From Rhodopirellula sp. (GTDB lineage: Bacteria; Planctomycetota; Planctomycetia; Pirellulales; Pirellulaceae), in NCBI GenBank assembly GCA_002712845.1, contig PAUV01000015.1:1-6174 (forward strand): 6,174 bases of DNA. The letters are read 5' to 3'. The notes under the pieces are model-generated. The model was given only the letters and a program-made list of their open reading frames with translations. It was not told the origin of the DNA and searched no databases. This document shows, one piece after another, positions 1 through 6,120 of this stretch. Position numbers and translations under genes: made by a program. Each line of letters begins with the position of its first letter. Position 1 is the first letter of the stretch.

Positions 1-229
1 AAAGAATTGCTGAATTGCTTCAAAGGCTCGCATGGGTATTTCCAAAAGCCATAGGTTCTAAAAACAAGAGGATAACACGCAAATGCTTGATCACGCACCG
101 GTGCCGTTACAATTTACTATCACCTGTACTCGCTGATTGGTTCACGAATTGATCCATGATTTTGCAAGATCGTTTGGTCAGATGCATGATTCCCCAAACA
201 GGACAAAAACAGACCAAGTGGCAAGAAAA
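1..229. other. Non-coding flank downstream of the PLC-like gene
   Basis: No reading frame here looks like a protein and no RNA gene is recognised. The stretch lies 3' of the minus-strand phospholipase-like gene and reaches the window edge. It contains an 8-base tandem duplication (GAATTGCT twice, 4-19), a 10-base perfect palindrome GCACCGGTGC (95-104), and a 6-base inverted pair TTGGTC/GACCAA (about 174-217) with a long spacer. None of these forms a clear intrinsic terminator for the upstream gene, because no GC-rich hairpin followed by a T-tract is seen in the minus orientation. Confidence 0.6.
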
Positions 230-1732
230 TCAGGCAGATCTACGTTGAGAGAATTCAACGTGGGCTGATGCCAAGGCAATCCATGAATTGATTTCCGAGC
301 TCCGCGGATACAATCCAGGGTCCACACCGTGGTGCTGCAATCCTTTGACCTCTTGCTCCGCAACGACTACTTTCCTGACCGCCCGATGGATCGAATTACG
401 TTGAGCCAGTGCAATGGACTCAGCGTTTGCATACCCGGCAGCGACCAACAACATCGCAGCCTGAGCCCCTAAGCCCTTCACCTTTACCATCAAGGCAGCC
501 TGACTTTGCCAGCGAGTGAGGATTTGAGTTGTCACCCCGTCAAGTTTCATCTTTTCTGCGATTTCGCAAGGTGGATCGTGAAGAAGATCATCCAGCCGCT
601 CAACGCCTATCTCAACCATGCGTTGTGCAGCATCGGCACAGATGAACGGTGCTGCAAAAACCGAATCTCTTGCTGAAAGTTCGTTGACCTCTTTCGGCGA
701 ATCCGCACCTTTCCTGCTCGACTCCTGTTCGCTTTGGTCCGCACGACCAATCCAATTCACCGCAACCTTCGTGTCACCGTTGAGTTGCGTTGGTCGCCAT
801 TCTTTTTCAGATTGGTAGATACTAGCCACTCGGTGGACCACATCGATCTCTGCCGGAATCTGGTGAATCAGCTTCCCCTCAGTTGCATACTCATCGATCA
901 TGGAGTTGATCTCTTGTTGCTCCCTGCGGGAACTGAAATACTGTCGCACCAACCCTAGAGGTGCTCGACACGTTGACGTGAGCATCGACGGTGAAACCAA
1001 ATGAAATGGGATCTTTTTTTCCCGGTCATTTTCTGCTTCATGCGCCGCCCGCTCCAACACCCGCGCCCAACCGGTGATCGCCAGCCCAAATATTTCAGCG
1101 AGTGCATTTCTGGCATCCAAACTTAAACCTTTTCGCGGATTCTCGACCGCGCTCGTCAGATCGTATTGATCGAGCAGCACACCAAATTTCCGATTTGCGT
1201 ATTGTGATCCATGCAACATCGATTCACCCAGCCAACTGACACGATTGGATAGCTGAAAAATCACTTTCATCTGGCCGCTGCGCCAAAGTTGATAGATCTC
1301 AGAGTAGCCTCGATAAATACTCTGTTCGATTGGGCGGTGCAAAACCTTTTCCAACTCAGAATATTCGGTGTGCAAAGGTTGAAATGGGTCAGTGAAATAG
1401 TGGCTCAAAACACCTGCGGCGTGCGCAGCATCAGAGAAGCGGTTTGTCCTCAAGTAACGCTGCATTCGGTCATACCACTTGTGAGCCATGCGTGGTGCAC
1501 CACCCCAATAACCATTTTTAACGTGTATCACATGATTCTGATAATCGCGAAAACGGGTATCAGGATCCGTCGCGCCGAGCAGATAGCGTCTGTGGTGCCT
1601 TAGCAAGACTCTCACCAAACGCTCTCCAGCAGGTGTCTGGACAAGCGGTAAAGCATCCAACGCGAAATAGTGATGCGTGCTGTTGCAATGCACTCTTTGT
1701 AAAAACGACAGCAGTGATTTTTGCAAAAACAT
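230..1732 (-). CDS. Zinc-dependent phospholipase C-like protein with C-terminal DUF4332 domain
   Basis: Predicted two-domain protein of 500 residues from ATG 1732. Residues about 15-240 resemble the zinc-dependent phospholipase C/S1-P1 nuclease fold. Compared with Bacillus cereus PLC (ligands H14, D55, H69, H118, D122, H128, H142, E146), I see HH20-21, D56, H70, H111, D115, H121, H132 and E136. The spacings D-x13-H, H-x3-D-x5-H and H-x3-E are the same, so the trinuclear zinc site looks intact. The N-terminal Trp that supplies the first ligand in secreted PLC is not apparent, and there is no convincing signal peptide. A charged linker (about 290-360) leads to a DUF4332 region (about 363-493), a helical domain related to helix-hairpin-helix folds, with the RWQ-QA-LM, AAMLLVAAG and SEINSWIALA segments I associate with that family. 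The substrate is unknown; phospholipid or another phosphoester is possible. The start is uncertain: the frame is open to a stop at 1814-1816, TTG 1798 would add 22 residues, and neither start has a good Shine-Dalgarno. The stop is TGA at 230-232. Confidence 0.85.
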   Translation of the reverse strand: MFLQKSLLSFLQRVHCNSTHHYFALDALPLVQTPAGERLVRVLLRHHRRYLLGATDPDTRFRDYQNHVIHVKNGYWGGAPRMAHKWYDRMQRYLRTNRFSDAAHAAGVLSHYFTDPFQPLHTEYSELEKVLHRPIEQSIYRGYSEIYQLWRSGQMKVIFQLSNRVSWLGESMLHGSQYANRKFGVLLDQYDLTSAVENPRKGLSLDARNALAEIFGLAITGWARVLERAAHEAENDREKKIPFHLVSPSMLTSTCRAPLGLVRQYFSSRREQQEINSMIDEYATEGKLIHQIPAEIDVVHRVASIYQSEKEWRPTQLNGDTKVAVNWIGRADQSEQESSRKGADSPKEVNELSARDSVFAAPFICADAAQRMVEIGVERLDDLLHDPPCEIAEKMKLDGVTTQILTRWQSQAALMVKVKGLGAQAAMLLVAAGYANAESIALAQRNSIHRAVRKVVVAEQEVKGLQHHGVDPGLYPRSSEINSWIALASAHVEFSQRRSA

Positions 1733-1906
1733 GATCGACGGCTTCTGCTTCCCTGCGGATACGACGTACGCGATCGGCGGATTGTGGACGGTGCGCAATG
1801 CCCCGCAGTGTGCCTACCAAACCGGATTCATAGCAAGATTGATAGTTGCCGAAAAAATCAGGGGATGCCGATTTCCCCCAATTTCCACTCGCGGATAACC
1901 AAGAAT

Positions 1907-2671
1907 TCACCTTGGCTTTTGACGCACGATCTTACGTGTGGCAGACACGAGCTCAGCAACCTCAGCAGGGCGTGGGTCAGGAGCAATCTGCGTGAAGTAC
2001 TCTTCGTCAATCCCGAGAATCTGCCTGCGTTCTCGCAGAATTTCTGGATCCATGTCGAGAAAGGTGCCAGAAAATTCGAAGTCGCGATCCCAAAGAACAG
2101 CGTCAGCCAGATAGTCGATCACACGCTCCCACTGCTGCAGATCACTGGAAGCCTCCAAGGGTAGTTCTTCCAAAGACTCGAAGTCGCCTTCCGAAATGGT
2201 GACGGAGTGAAATGCAGAAGCTACAAGATGCCGCCAACCTGGTCGCTCGACCCATCTGGCTTGTTCCGTGGACTGCGGAAAACCAACTTCGATCGCCACG
2301 TGATCGCGAACATCTTTGAAGATGGCAGCTACCGTCGCTTCAAGCGGAGCCGAAAGCCGCGGGGCATCACCCATGTCAGTGAGCAAATGGGTAGCCGCAT
2401 CATGCAGCAAGGCGATTCGCTGCGATGGGGTAAGCTGATCAAAAACAGCAATTCCTGATTCACAAATGACACCGCCCGCAGAATCGTCATCGATGTGCAA
2501 AGAAAGCACGTCCACCATCGTATCAATGGCCTCACGTACCAAGGTTGCTTCATCACCTTGTAGTGTTCGATCTCCGCGACTCGTGTGCCACATTGCAACG
2601 TGTCTCCCCAGCCGTCCCTGTCTCGTCTGCAAATTCAATATCACTGCTGCAGTTTCACTCTGCAGAAGCAA
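1907..2671 (-). CDS. Hypothetical protein, unrecognised, probably planctomycete-restricted
   Basis: I do not recognise a characterised family. The product (254 residues from TTG 2671) is soluble and acidic, with no signal peptide, membrane segment or cysteine cluster. The visible pattern is a short hydrophobic beta-like N-terminus (VLLLQSETAAVILNL when read from just upstream), helical stretches around 40-60 and 80-95, tryptophans at 28, 140, 146, 181 and 194, and an acidic C-terminal third (residues 186-238) with VIDYLADAVLWDRDFE, then LDMDPEILRERRQILGIDEE and the APDPRP turn. The start is ambiguous. TTG 2671 is the longest common start; ATG 2593 would give 228 residues and has GGGGAG 10 bases upstream. 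The frame stays open upstream to a stop at 2753-2755 but has no ATG, GTG or TTG there. It follows the MscS gene after 117 bases and precedes the PLC-like gene. A sigma-54-like site lies just upstream. Confidence 0.8.
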   Translation of the reverse strand: MLLQSETAAVILNLQTRQGRLGRHVAMWHTSRGDRTLQGDEATLVREAIDTMVDVLSLHIDDDSAGGVICESGIAVFDQLTPSQRIALLHDAATHLLTDMGDAPRLSAPLEATVAAIFKDVRDHVAIEVGFPQSTEQARWVERPGWRHLVASAFHSVTISEGDFESLEELPLEASSDLQQWERVIDYLADAVLWDRDFEFSGTFLDMDPEILRERRQILGIDEEYFTQIAPDPRPAEVAELVSATRKIVRQKPR

Positions 2672-2704
2672 GACGTAATCACATCTTTTGTGCGGGTCAT
2701 AATA

Positions 2705-2720
2705 ACCAAAACACGTGCCA
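2705..2720 (-). promoter_or_regulatory. Possible sigma-54 (RpoN) -24/-12 promoter
   Basis: On the minus strand the site reads TGGCACG-TGTT-TTGGT. The sigma-54 consensus is TGGCACG-N4-TTGCW, so the -24 half is perfect and the -12 half differs only at the C, which is usually highly conserved. The start of transcription would fall near 2694, ahead of both candidate starts of the unrecognised gene (2671 and 2593). I see no obvious enhancer-binding site, and the lost C at -12 is a real weakness. I regard it as a candidate only. Confidence 0.3.
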
Positions 2721-2788
2721 AGGTTGACGGTGGAAACGGATTTCCGAAGACTTTACCGAAACCTCGTTAACTACTTGCCCTGCAACGA

Positions 2789-3778
2789 CTAAGGGCGTAC
2801 GACGGCAGTCGGAGCAGAAAAAGTGTCGCTATTTTCTCGCCGCAACGGCCTCGCACGTGGACGTCGACGCGACAGTCCCGCCGAATCAGTTTGGTCAAAA
2901 TGCACATCCATTTGTGGGAAGGGAATTGAAATCCCCACAGAATCCAAATTCTGCTTCACGGCACCAAGCAAACACTCCTGAGCTGGCCAATAATCAGAGA
3001 CTGCGACCCAGACACGAACTTTCCACTCCACAGCACTGTCTCCCAGACCAGCCAGAATAACCGCTGTTCCGCGTCCTTCACCCGGTATGGTTTGGGACTT
3101 CAAAGCATCAGCAGCTCTCTGAAGTGCCGAACGCGTCTCCGACAAATCCGCGTTGTAATCCACCCCCACAACAACTTCGATTCGTCGATGGGGATGAAAG
3201 GAAACGTTTTCGATCGTGCCCGCAGAAATCGCTCCGTTTGGCACAATGATCCGCCGATTGTCAGCCGTATCAATCGTTGTGTTGAATAGATCAATTTCAT
3301 TTACTTTTCCGGTGACTCCACCAGCAGTAATCACGTCGCCCACCTTGAATGGACGAAACACCAACATCAACACGCCAGCGGCAAAATTACTGAGTGTTCC
3401 CTGAAATGCCAGCCCCACAGCAAAGCCTGTGGCAGCCAGCATCGCAGCCAAACCCCCAAGAGGCGCTCCCAACTTGGAAAGCACGGCTGCGGTGATACTG
3501 CCCAACACACAATAAAAGATCAGCTTACCGACAAACTTGCCAAGGGTCTCATCAACACGACGACAAATTGGCCGGCTAATCACCTTGGACAGATATTGAG
3601 CAAGCAGATACCCAACAAAGACAATAGCCAATCCCAAGGCGGCATACATGAGTGCCGGCCCGAGGTGCTGGGTGGCGTAATCCTTCAAACCTGAAAAATC
3701 ACCTTCACCGAGCTGCAAAATGGCTGCTTCGGTTGCCATCGCAATTCCGCCATCGATCACTTCAGCCTGCTGGGTCAC
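2789..3778 (-). CDS. mscS: MscS-family small-conductance mechanosensitive ion channel
   Basis: Homologue of E. coli MscS, a heptameric inner-membrane channel that opens under membrane tension and releases solutes during hypo-osmotic shock. At 329 residues it is longer than E. coli MscS (286). It has the three-helix layout: TM1 about 41-63, TM2 about 83-102, TM3 about 106-141. The pore helix carries GFAVGLAFQGTLSNFAAGV, matching E. coli GLAVGLALQGSLSNLAAGV. The two pore-sealing leucines (L105, L109) align with F119 and L123, and the hinge glycine G113 with G127. The cytoplasmic beta domain follows with FRPFKVGD, the TADNRRIIVPNG segment (172-182), WKVRVWVAV (252-260) and the family-typical PQMDVHF ending (289-295). 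Beyond that is an extra basic tail (about 300-329) with RRRPRARPLRR. The start is GTG 3778, supported by AAAGGA seven bases upstream; ATG at residue 14 is less well placed. A true osmotic role is inferred from the family. Confidence 0.95.
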   Translation of the reverse strand: MTQQAEVIDGGIAMATEAAILQLGEGDFSGLKDYATQHLGPALMYAALGLAIVFVGYLLAQYLSKVISRPICRRVDETLGKFVGKLIFYCVLGSITAAVLSKLGAPLGGLAAMLAATGFAVGLAFQGTLSNFAAGVLMLVFRPFKVGDVITAGGVTGKVNEIDLFNTTIDTADNRRIIVPNGAISAGTIENVSFHPHRRIEVVVGVDYNADLSETRSALQRAADALKSQTIPGEGRGTAVILAGLGDSAVEWKVRVWVAVSDYWPAQECLLGAVKQNLDSVGISIPFPQMDVHFDQTDSAGLSRRRPRARPLRRENSDTFSAPTAVVRP

Positions 3779-3785
3779 GCCGAGA

Positions 3786-3791
3786 TCCTTT
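3786..3791 (-). promoter_or_regulatory. Shine-Dalgarno site fixing the GTG start of the MscS gene
   Basis: The minus strand reads AAAGGA, seven bases before GTG 3778. This is one of only two good ribosome binding sites in the window, and it decides for the GTG codon over an internal ATG 39 bases further into the frame. Confidence 0.6.
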
Positions 3792-3807
3792 CCTGTATCT
3801 CACATGA

Positions 3808-3847
3808 GGCACGCGCGCCACCGAATGGTGCACCGCAGTCCCGTGCC
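3808..3847 (-). other. Imperfect nested hairpin in the radical SAM-mscS gap
   Basis: The 164-base gap holds an outer inverted pair GGCACG (3808-3813)/CGTGCC (3842-3847) around an inner hairpin CACC-GAAT-GGTG (3819-3830). No T-tract follows on the minus strand, so it is not a standard intrinsic terminator. It would sit in the 5' leader of the MscS message if that gene is transcribed from the gap or by read-through. The middle part is not paired, so this may be chance. Confidence 0.2.
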
Positions 3848-3942
3848 ATCAACTCAACCCACCTATAAGACAGTTGGCTGGTCACCGTAAAGACTAGACC
3901 CGCGCAATTCGCGTCTCACCAGGAAACTCTCTTGGCGTGAAA

Positions 3943-5238
3943 CTAGTTCGAGATGATCGGCAAATCACTGTGCGTATTCCCAGCGTCGCCCGGGCTGGAT
4001 ACCTCAGCCGCATCAGGGTCCTCATACCGTGAAACATCAAAATGCTTTGAGTAAGTTCCAAAGTCATTGAACGCATATTTCTTTGCCCAGCGATAAACAA
4101 AGCTTCTTTCCGGTATTTCATCACCCGGCTGAAACTGACTTCTCCTGGGGGTCACCTTCTTCAATTCGTCGATCACTTCAGCGCGGACCGTCGTGTCACG
4201 CGCGTTATGCTTCTCCGCCAATTCAACCAACAGGTCCGGACGTTCCATGATCACACATCCCCGCGTGTGCTGCGCTGTTAACTCGCGAAAATCACGCAGA
4301 AACGACGACTCATTCATTGTTTGAGCCAATGGCTTTTTGTCGTGGATGGAATCGGTTGCTAGCTGGATGACAGGGCAAGGTTCAATGTCGCCCCAAGGTC
4401 CAACATGGTGAGTGAATCCTGTGGCTGCCGGGCAGAGCGCGTTGCCTGCATCATCATGATAAGCGTCGATCACGATGATCGGCTTCGTGGCGCGGGTATC
4501 AACAACGAACTGTCTCACACGCCGCTGTTCCTCACTCGACAATGCTAGCTGCGGATTCGGCTCAGGACCAACAGGACGATAGATGTGATACCAACAGTAC
4601 ATGACCCCCATCTCAATCAGACGGTCAACCCAAGCGTTGTTAACAAGGTCATCAATGTTGCTCTTGCAAACGCTGGTACATACACCGACCAGCAGTTTGT
4701 TGCGGAGAGCGGCTTCCAGGCCTTGCATCGTGTGATTCAAAACCTCGGCACGACCACGTCGAGAGTCACTGATAATCTCAGTACCTTCCACGCTAATGAG
4801 CGGCGTAACATTACCCAGGCGTCGAAGTTCAGCAGCAACCTCGTCGGTGATGAAGTGTCCATTCGTGAAAACCTGGAAGTAGACATCACGGTTGGCTTCA
4901 AAAATCTTCATCAGATCCTTGTGCATAAATGGCTCACCACCGAGGATGCCGAAAAAGCTGTTGCCCATCGCTTTGGCTTCAGCGATGGTCTTATTGGCAG
5001 CGTCAACTTCGATACGATTCTGCTTTGCTCCAACGTCAACCCAACAGCCTTGGCAACGCAGATTACAACTGTTGATCACGGACATATAAAGAAACGGCGG
5101 GAAGAACTCGCCTTTTTTCAATCGGCGTTTGTGTTGGTGAACACTCCATAGCCCTCGCGCACCCAAAGTCCACGCCGCTTTCCAAAGCAAACGTTTGTCA
5201 GTTTCTTTCAGGAATCTTTGAGCGAGTCGCAAGTACAT
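3943..5238 (-). CDS. Radical SAM protein with short SPASM/twitch-like C-terminal region
   Basis: Predicted cytoplasmic iron-sulfur enzyme that cleaves S-adenosylmethionine to start radical chemistry; its substrate is unknown. The diagnostic CNLRCQGC motif (C58, C62, C65) binds the [4Fe-4S] cluster, and GGEP at 100-103 is the SAM-binding motif. Strands expected of the partial TIM barrel follow, such as FQVFTNG (121-127) and PLISVEG (146-152). Further on, C269-x13-G-x4-C288 with WGDIEPCPV fits the opening CX9-15GX4C of a SPASM or twitch domain, and C328 (RGCV) could be a further ligand. The later CX2CX5CX3C part of a full SPASM domain is missing, which suggests at most one auxiliary cluster. 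C187, C191 and C215 are extra cysteines. There is a 50-residue basic N-terminal segment and a polar tail after about 405. ATG 5238 has no clear Shine-Dalgarno. HpnH-like and RiPP-maturase functions were considered; no adjacent gene supports either. Confidence 0.92.
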   Translation of the reverse strand: MYLRLAQRFLKETDKRLLWKAAWTLGARGLWSVHQHKRRLKKGEFFPPFLYMSVINSCNLRCQGCWVDVGAKQNRIEVDAANKTIAEAKAMGNSFFGILGGEPFMHKDLMKIFEANRDVYFQVFTNGHFITDEVAAELRRLGNVTPLISVEGTEIISDSRRGRAEVLNHTMQGLEAALRNKLLVGVCTSVCKSNIDDLVNNAWVDRLIEMGVMYCWYHIYRPVGPEPNPQLALSSEEQRRVRQFVVDTRATKPIIVIDAYHDDAGNALCPAATGFTHHVGPWGDIEPCPVIQLATDSIHDKKPLAQTMNESSFLRDFRELTAQHTRGCVIMERPDLLVELAEKHNARDTTVRAEVIDELKKVTPRRSQFQPGDEIPERSFVYRWAKKYAFNDFGTYSKHFDVSRYEDPDAAEVSSPGDAGNTHSDLPIISN

Positions 5239-5544
5239 GATTTAGCGGTTTACCCGGTTGCGTGAATTCAGAAGCATAATACAGGTCTCAGGACTGAAAT
5301 CGACAGGCGTCAGTCAATTGGCTGCAAGTCCATTGTCACGTCAGTATTACGTTGAAGGAAGTCCCAGCCTGCACAGGAAGACCGAATAATGCCTTAAAAG
5401 GCATTGATTCCAGCCGTTTCCCGGCAAGTCACCGAGCGCCGTGGGCATGTGGGTTTCACGCGACAATACCCAAACGGGCGGTCTTGGTTCATCCCCTTGA
5501 GATCTACCGCATACGCTTCGGGAAAAAAACCGGCCCATGGTTTG
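5239..5544. other. Intergenic region upstream of the radical SAM gene
   Basis: About 300 bases lie between the terminator of the exported-protein gene and ATG 5238. Both strands have open frames, but they are not convincing: those entering from the right run through the terminator hairpin. The stretch should hold the promoter of the radical SAM gene, since a strong terminator lies upstream. I see TATTAT (minus strand, about 5278-5283) as a possible -10, but no good -35 at 16-18 bases. It also contains the palindrome at 5388-5405 and a short cysteine-containing frame at 5394-5492, discussed in the findings. Confidence 0.5.
5388..5405. repeat. Near-perfect palindrome, possible operator or RNA hairpin
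   Basis: AATGCCTT-AA-AAGGCATT is an 8-base perfect inverted repeat with a two-base centre, flanked by a further weak AAT/ATT match. It lies about 150 bases upstream of the radical SAM start. No T-tract follows on either strand, so it is not an intrinsic terminator. A dimeric repressor site or a leader hairpin is possible; a chance occurrence cannot be excluded. Confidence 0.35.
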
Positions 5545-5583
5545 AATAAAAAAGCCGGCAGACCCAATGAGTCTACCGGCTTT
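5545..5583 (-). terminator. Intrinsic terminator of the exported cysteine-rich protein gene
   Basis: On the minus strand the RNA forms a 13-base-pair stem (arms 5571-5583 and 5551-5563) around a 7-base loop (5564-5570), followed at once by a run of Us (5548-5553). The stem has one G-U wobble on the minus strand; the same position is a C-A mismatch on the plus strand, which shows the hairpin serves leftward transcription. It starts 28 bases after the TAA-side end of the gene at 5612. Confidence 0.92.
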
Positions 5584-5611
5584 GCGAATATCAACGAAGT
5601 TGTTGCTCAAC

Positions 5612-6064
5612 TCACTTGCTGGCCTTCTTGGCTTTTTTCTCGAAGCCTTTTCCGAATGCTTTGTCGGAGAAAACGAGCTTCATTCGGGCTTCATCGTCCT
5701 TGGCCGAGGCCACTTTGTTTTTGCAACCGTCGCAGCAAAAACCTACTTCTGTGCCTGCAATGTTGACCATTTTTCCGGCTTTCACTGCACCACCACTGAA
5801 AGGGCAGCCTTTCTGGGTGTACTGCTTCGTCGCTACCAGTTGGTGATTCGCACGCTCTGCAAATTTCTTGGTATTCGCAGCAAACTTGCCAGCGCAACCA
5901 CCACAGCAAAAGTAGACCTTGGCATCTTTATAATCTGCCGCTTTACCTGCAGATGCTGGCTTATTAGCTACAACACACTGCACGTTTTTCAGATCTGCAT
6001 CACCAGCAACGACCGTCGCCCCAGCGACGATACAAATAGCCAAAAACGTCATGAAGCTTTTCAT
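5612..6064 (-). CDS. Exported cysteine-rich protein with two YHS/TRASH-like metal-binding modules
   Basis: Small 150-residue protein with a signal peptide: MK, a hydrophobic core FLAICIVAGATVVA, then probable cleavage near AG-DAD around residue 21. The mature part has two similar modules. Module 1 runs from C30 to the YFCCGGC motif (C53, C54, C57) followed by KFAAN. Module 2 runs from the CPFSGG motif (C87) to GFCCDGC (C110, C111, C114) followed by KNKV. This C...FCC-x-x-C layout resembles YHS and TRASH-type domains, which are thought to bind metals such as copper, so a periplasmic metal-binding or metal-handling role is plausible but not shown. The C-terminus is lysine-rich (FEKKAKKASK). ATG 6064 is chosen because GGAGA lies eight bases upstream and a signal peptide follows directly; a longer frame from ATG 6139 would bury that signal. 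The gene has its own terminator and is probably monocistronic. Confidence 0.9.
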   Translation of the reverse strand: MKSFMTFLAICIVAGATVVAGDADLKNVQCVVANKPASAGKAADYKDAKVYFCCGGCAGKFAANTKKFAERANHQLVATKQYTQKGCPFSGGAVKAGKMVNIAGTEVGFCCDGCKNKVASAKDDEARMKLVFSDKAFGKGFEKKAKKASK

Positions 6065-6072
6065 ACTTTGAT

Positions 6073-6077
6073 TCTCC
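6073..6077 (-). promoter_or_regulatory. Shine-Dalgarno site fixing the start at 6064
   Basis: The minus strand reads GGAGA, eight bases before ATG 6064. It rules in favour of this start rather than the in-frame ATG at 6139. A run of seven Cs (plus-strand Gs, 6080-6086) lies just upstream of it in the leader. Confidence 0.65.
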
Positions 6078-6120
6078 GAGGGGGGGATAGGATATATCAG
6101 GCTGCTATAAGATTTGCACG

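Noticed and set aside
4..19. Tandem direct repeat GAATTGCT x2 at the left edge
   Set aside because: Two short copies only; too little to call a functional repeat or an attachment site.
1560..1910. Minus-strand frame of 116 residues beginning with GTG that overlaps the stop of the unrecognised gene (GTGA)
   Set aside because: It runs out of frame through the conserved part of the PLC-like gene, and its own sequence is low-quality (Arg/Ser-rich, no pattern). The GTGA overlap is probably chance.
2732..2745. Small hairpin GGAAA-CGGA-TTTCC in the mscS-downstream gap (UCCG loop on the minus-strand RNA)
   Set aside because: Only five base pairs, A/T-rich closing pair and no T-tract, so it does not qualify as a terminator or a clear regulatory element.
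4585..5151. Plus-strand open frame of 188 residues
   Set aside because: It is antisense to the radical SAM gene, whose motifs are unmistakable; the long antisense frame is a by-product of codon usage.
5347..5610. Minus-strand frame of 87 residues in the gap upstream of the radical SAM gene
   Set aside because: Its N-terminal third is translated from the terminator hairpin, and there is no ribosome binding site or recognisable protein pattern.
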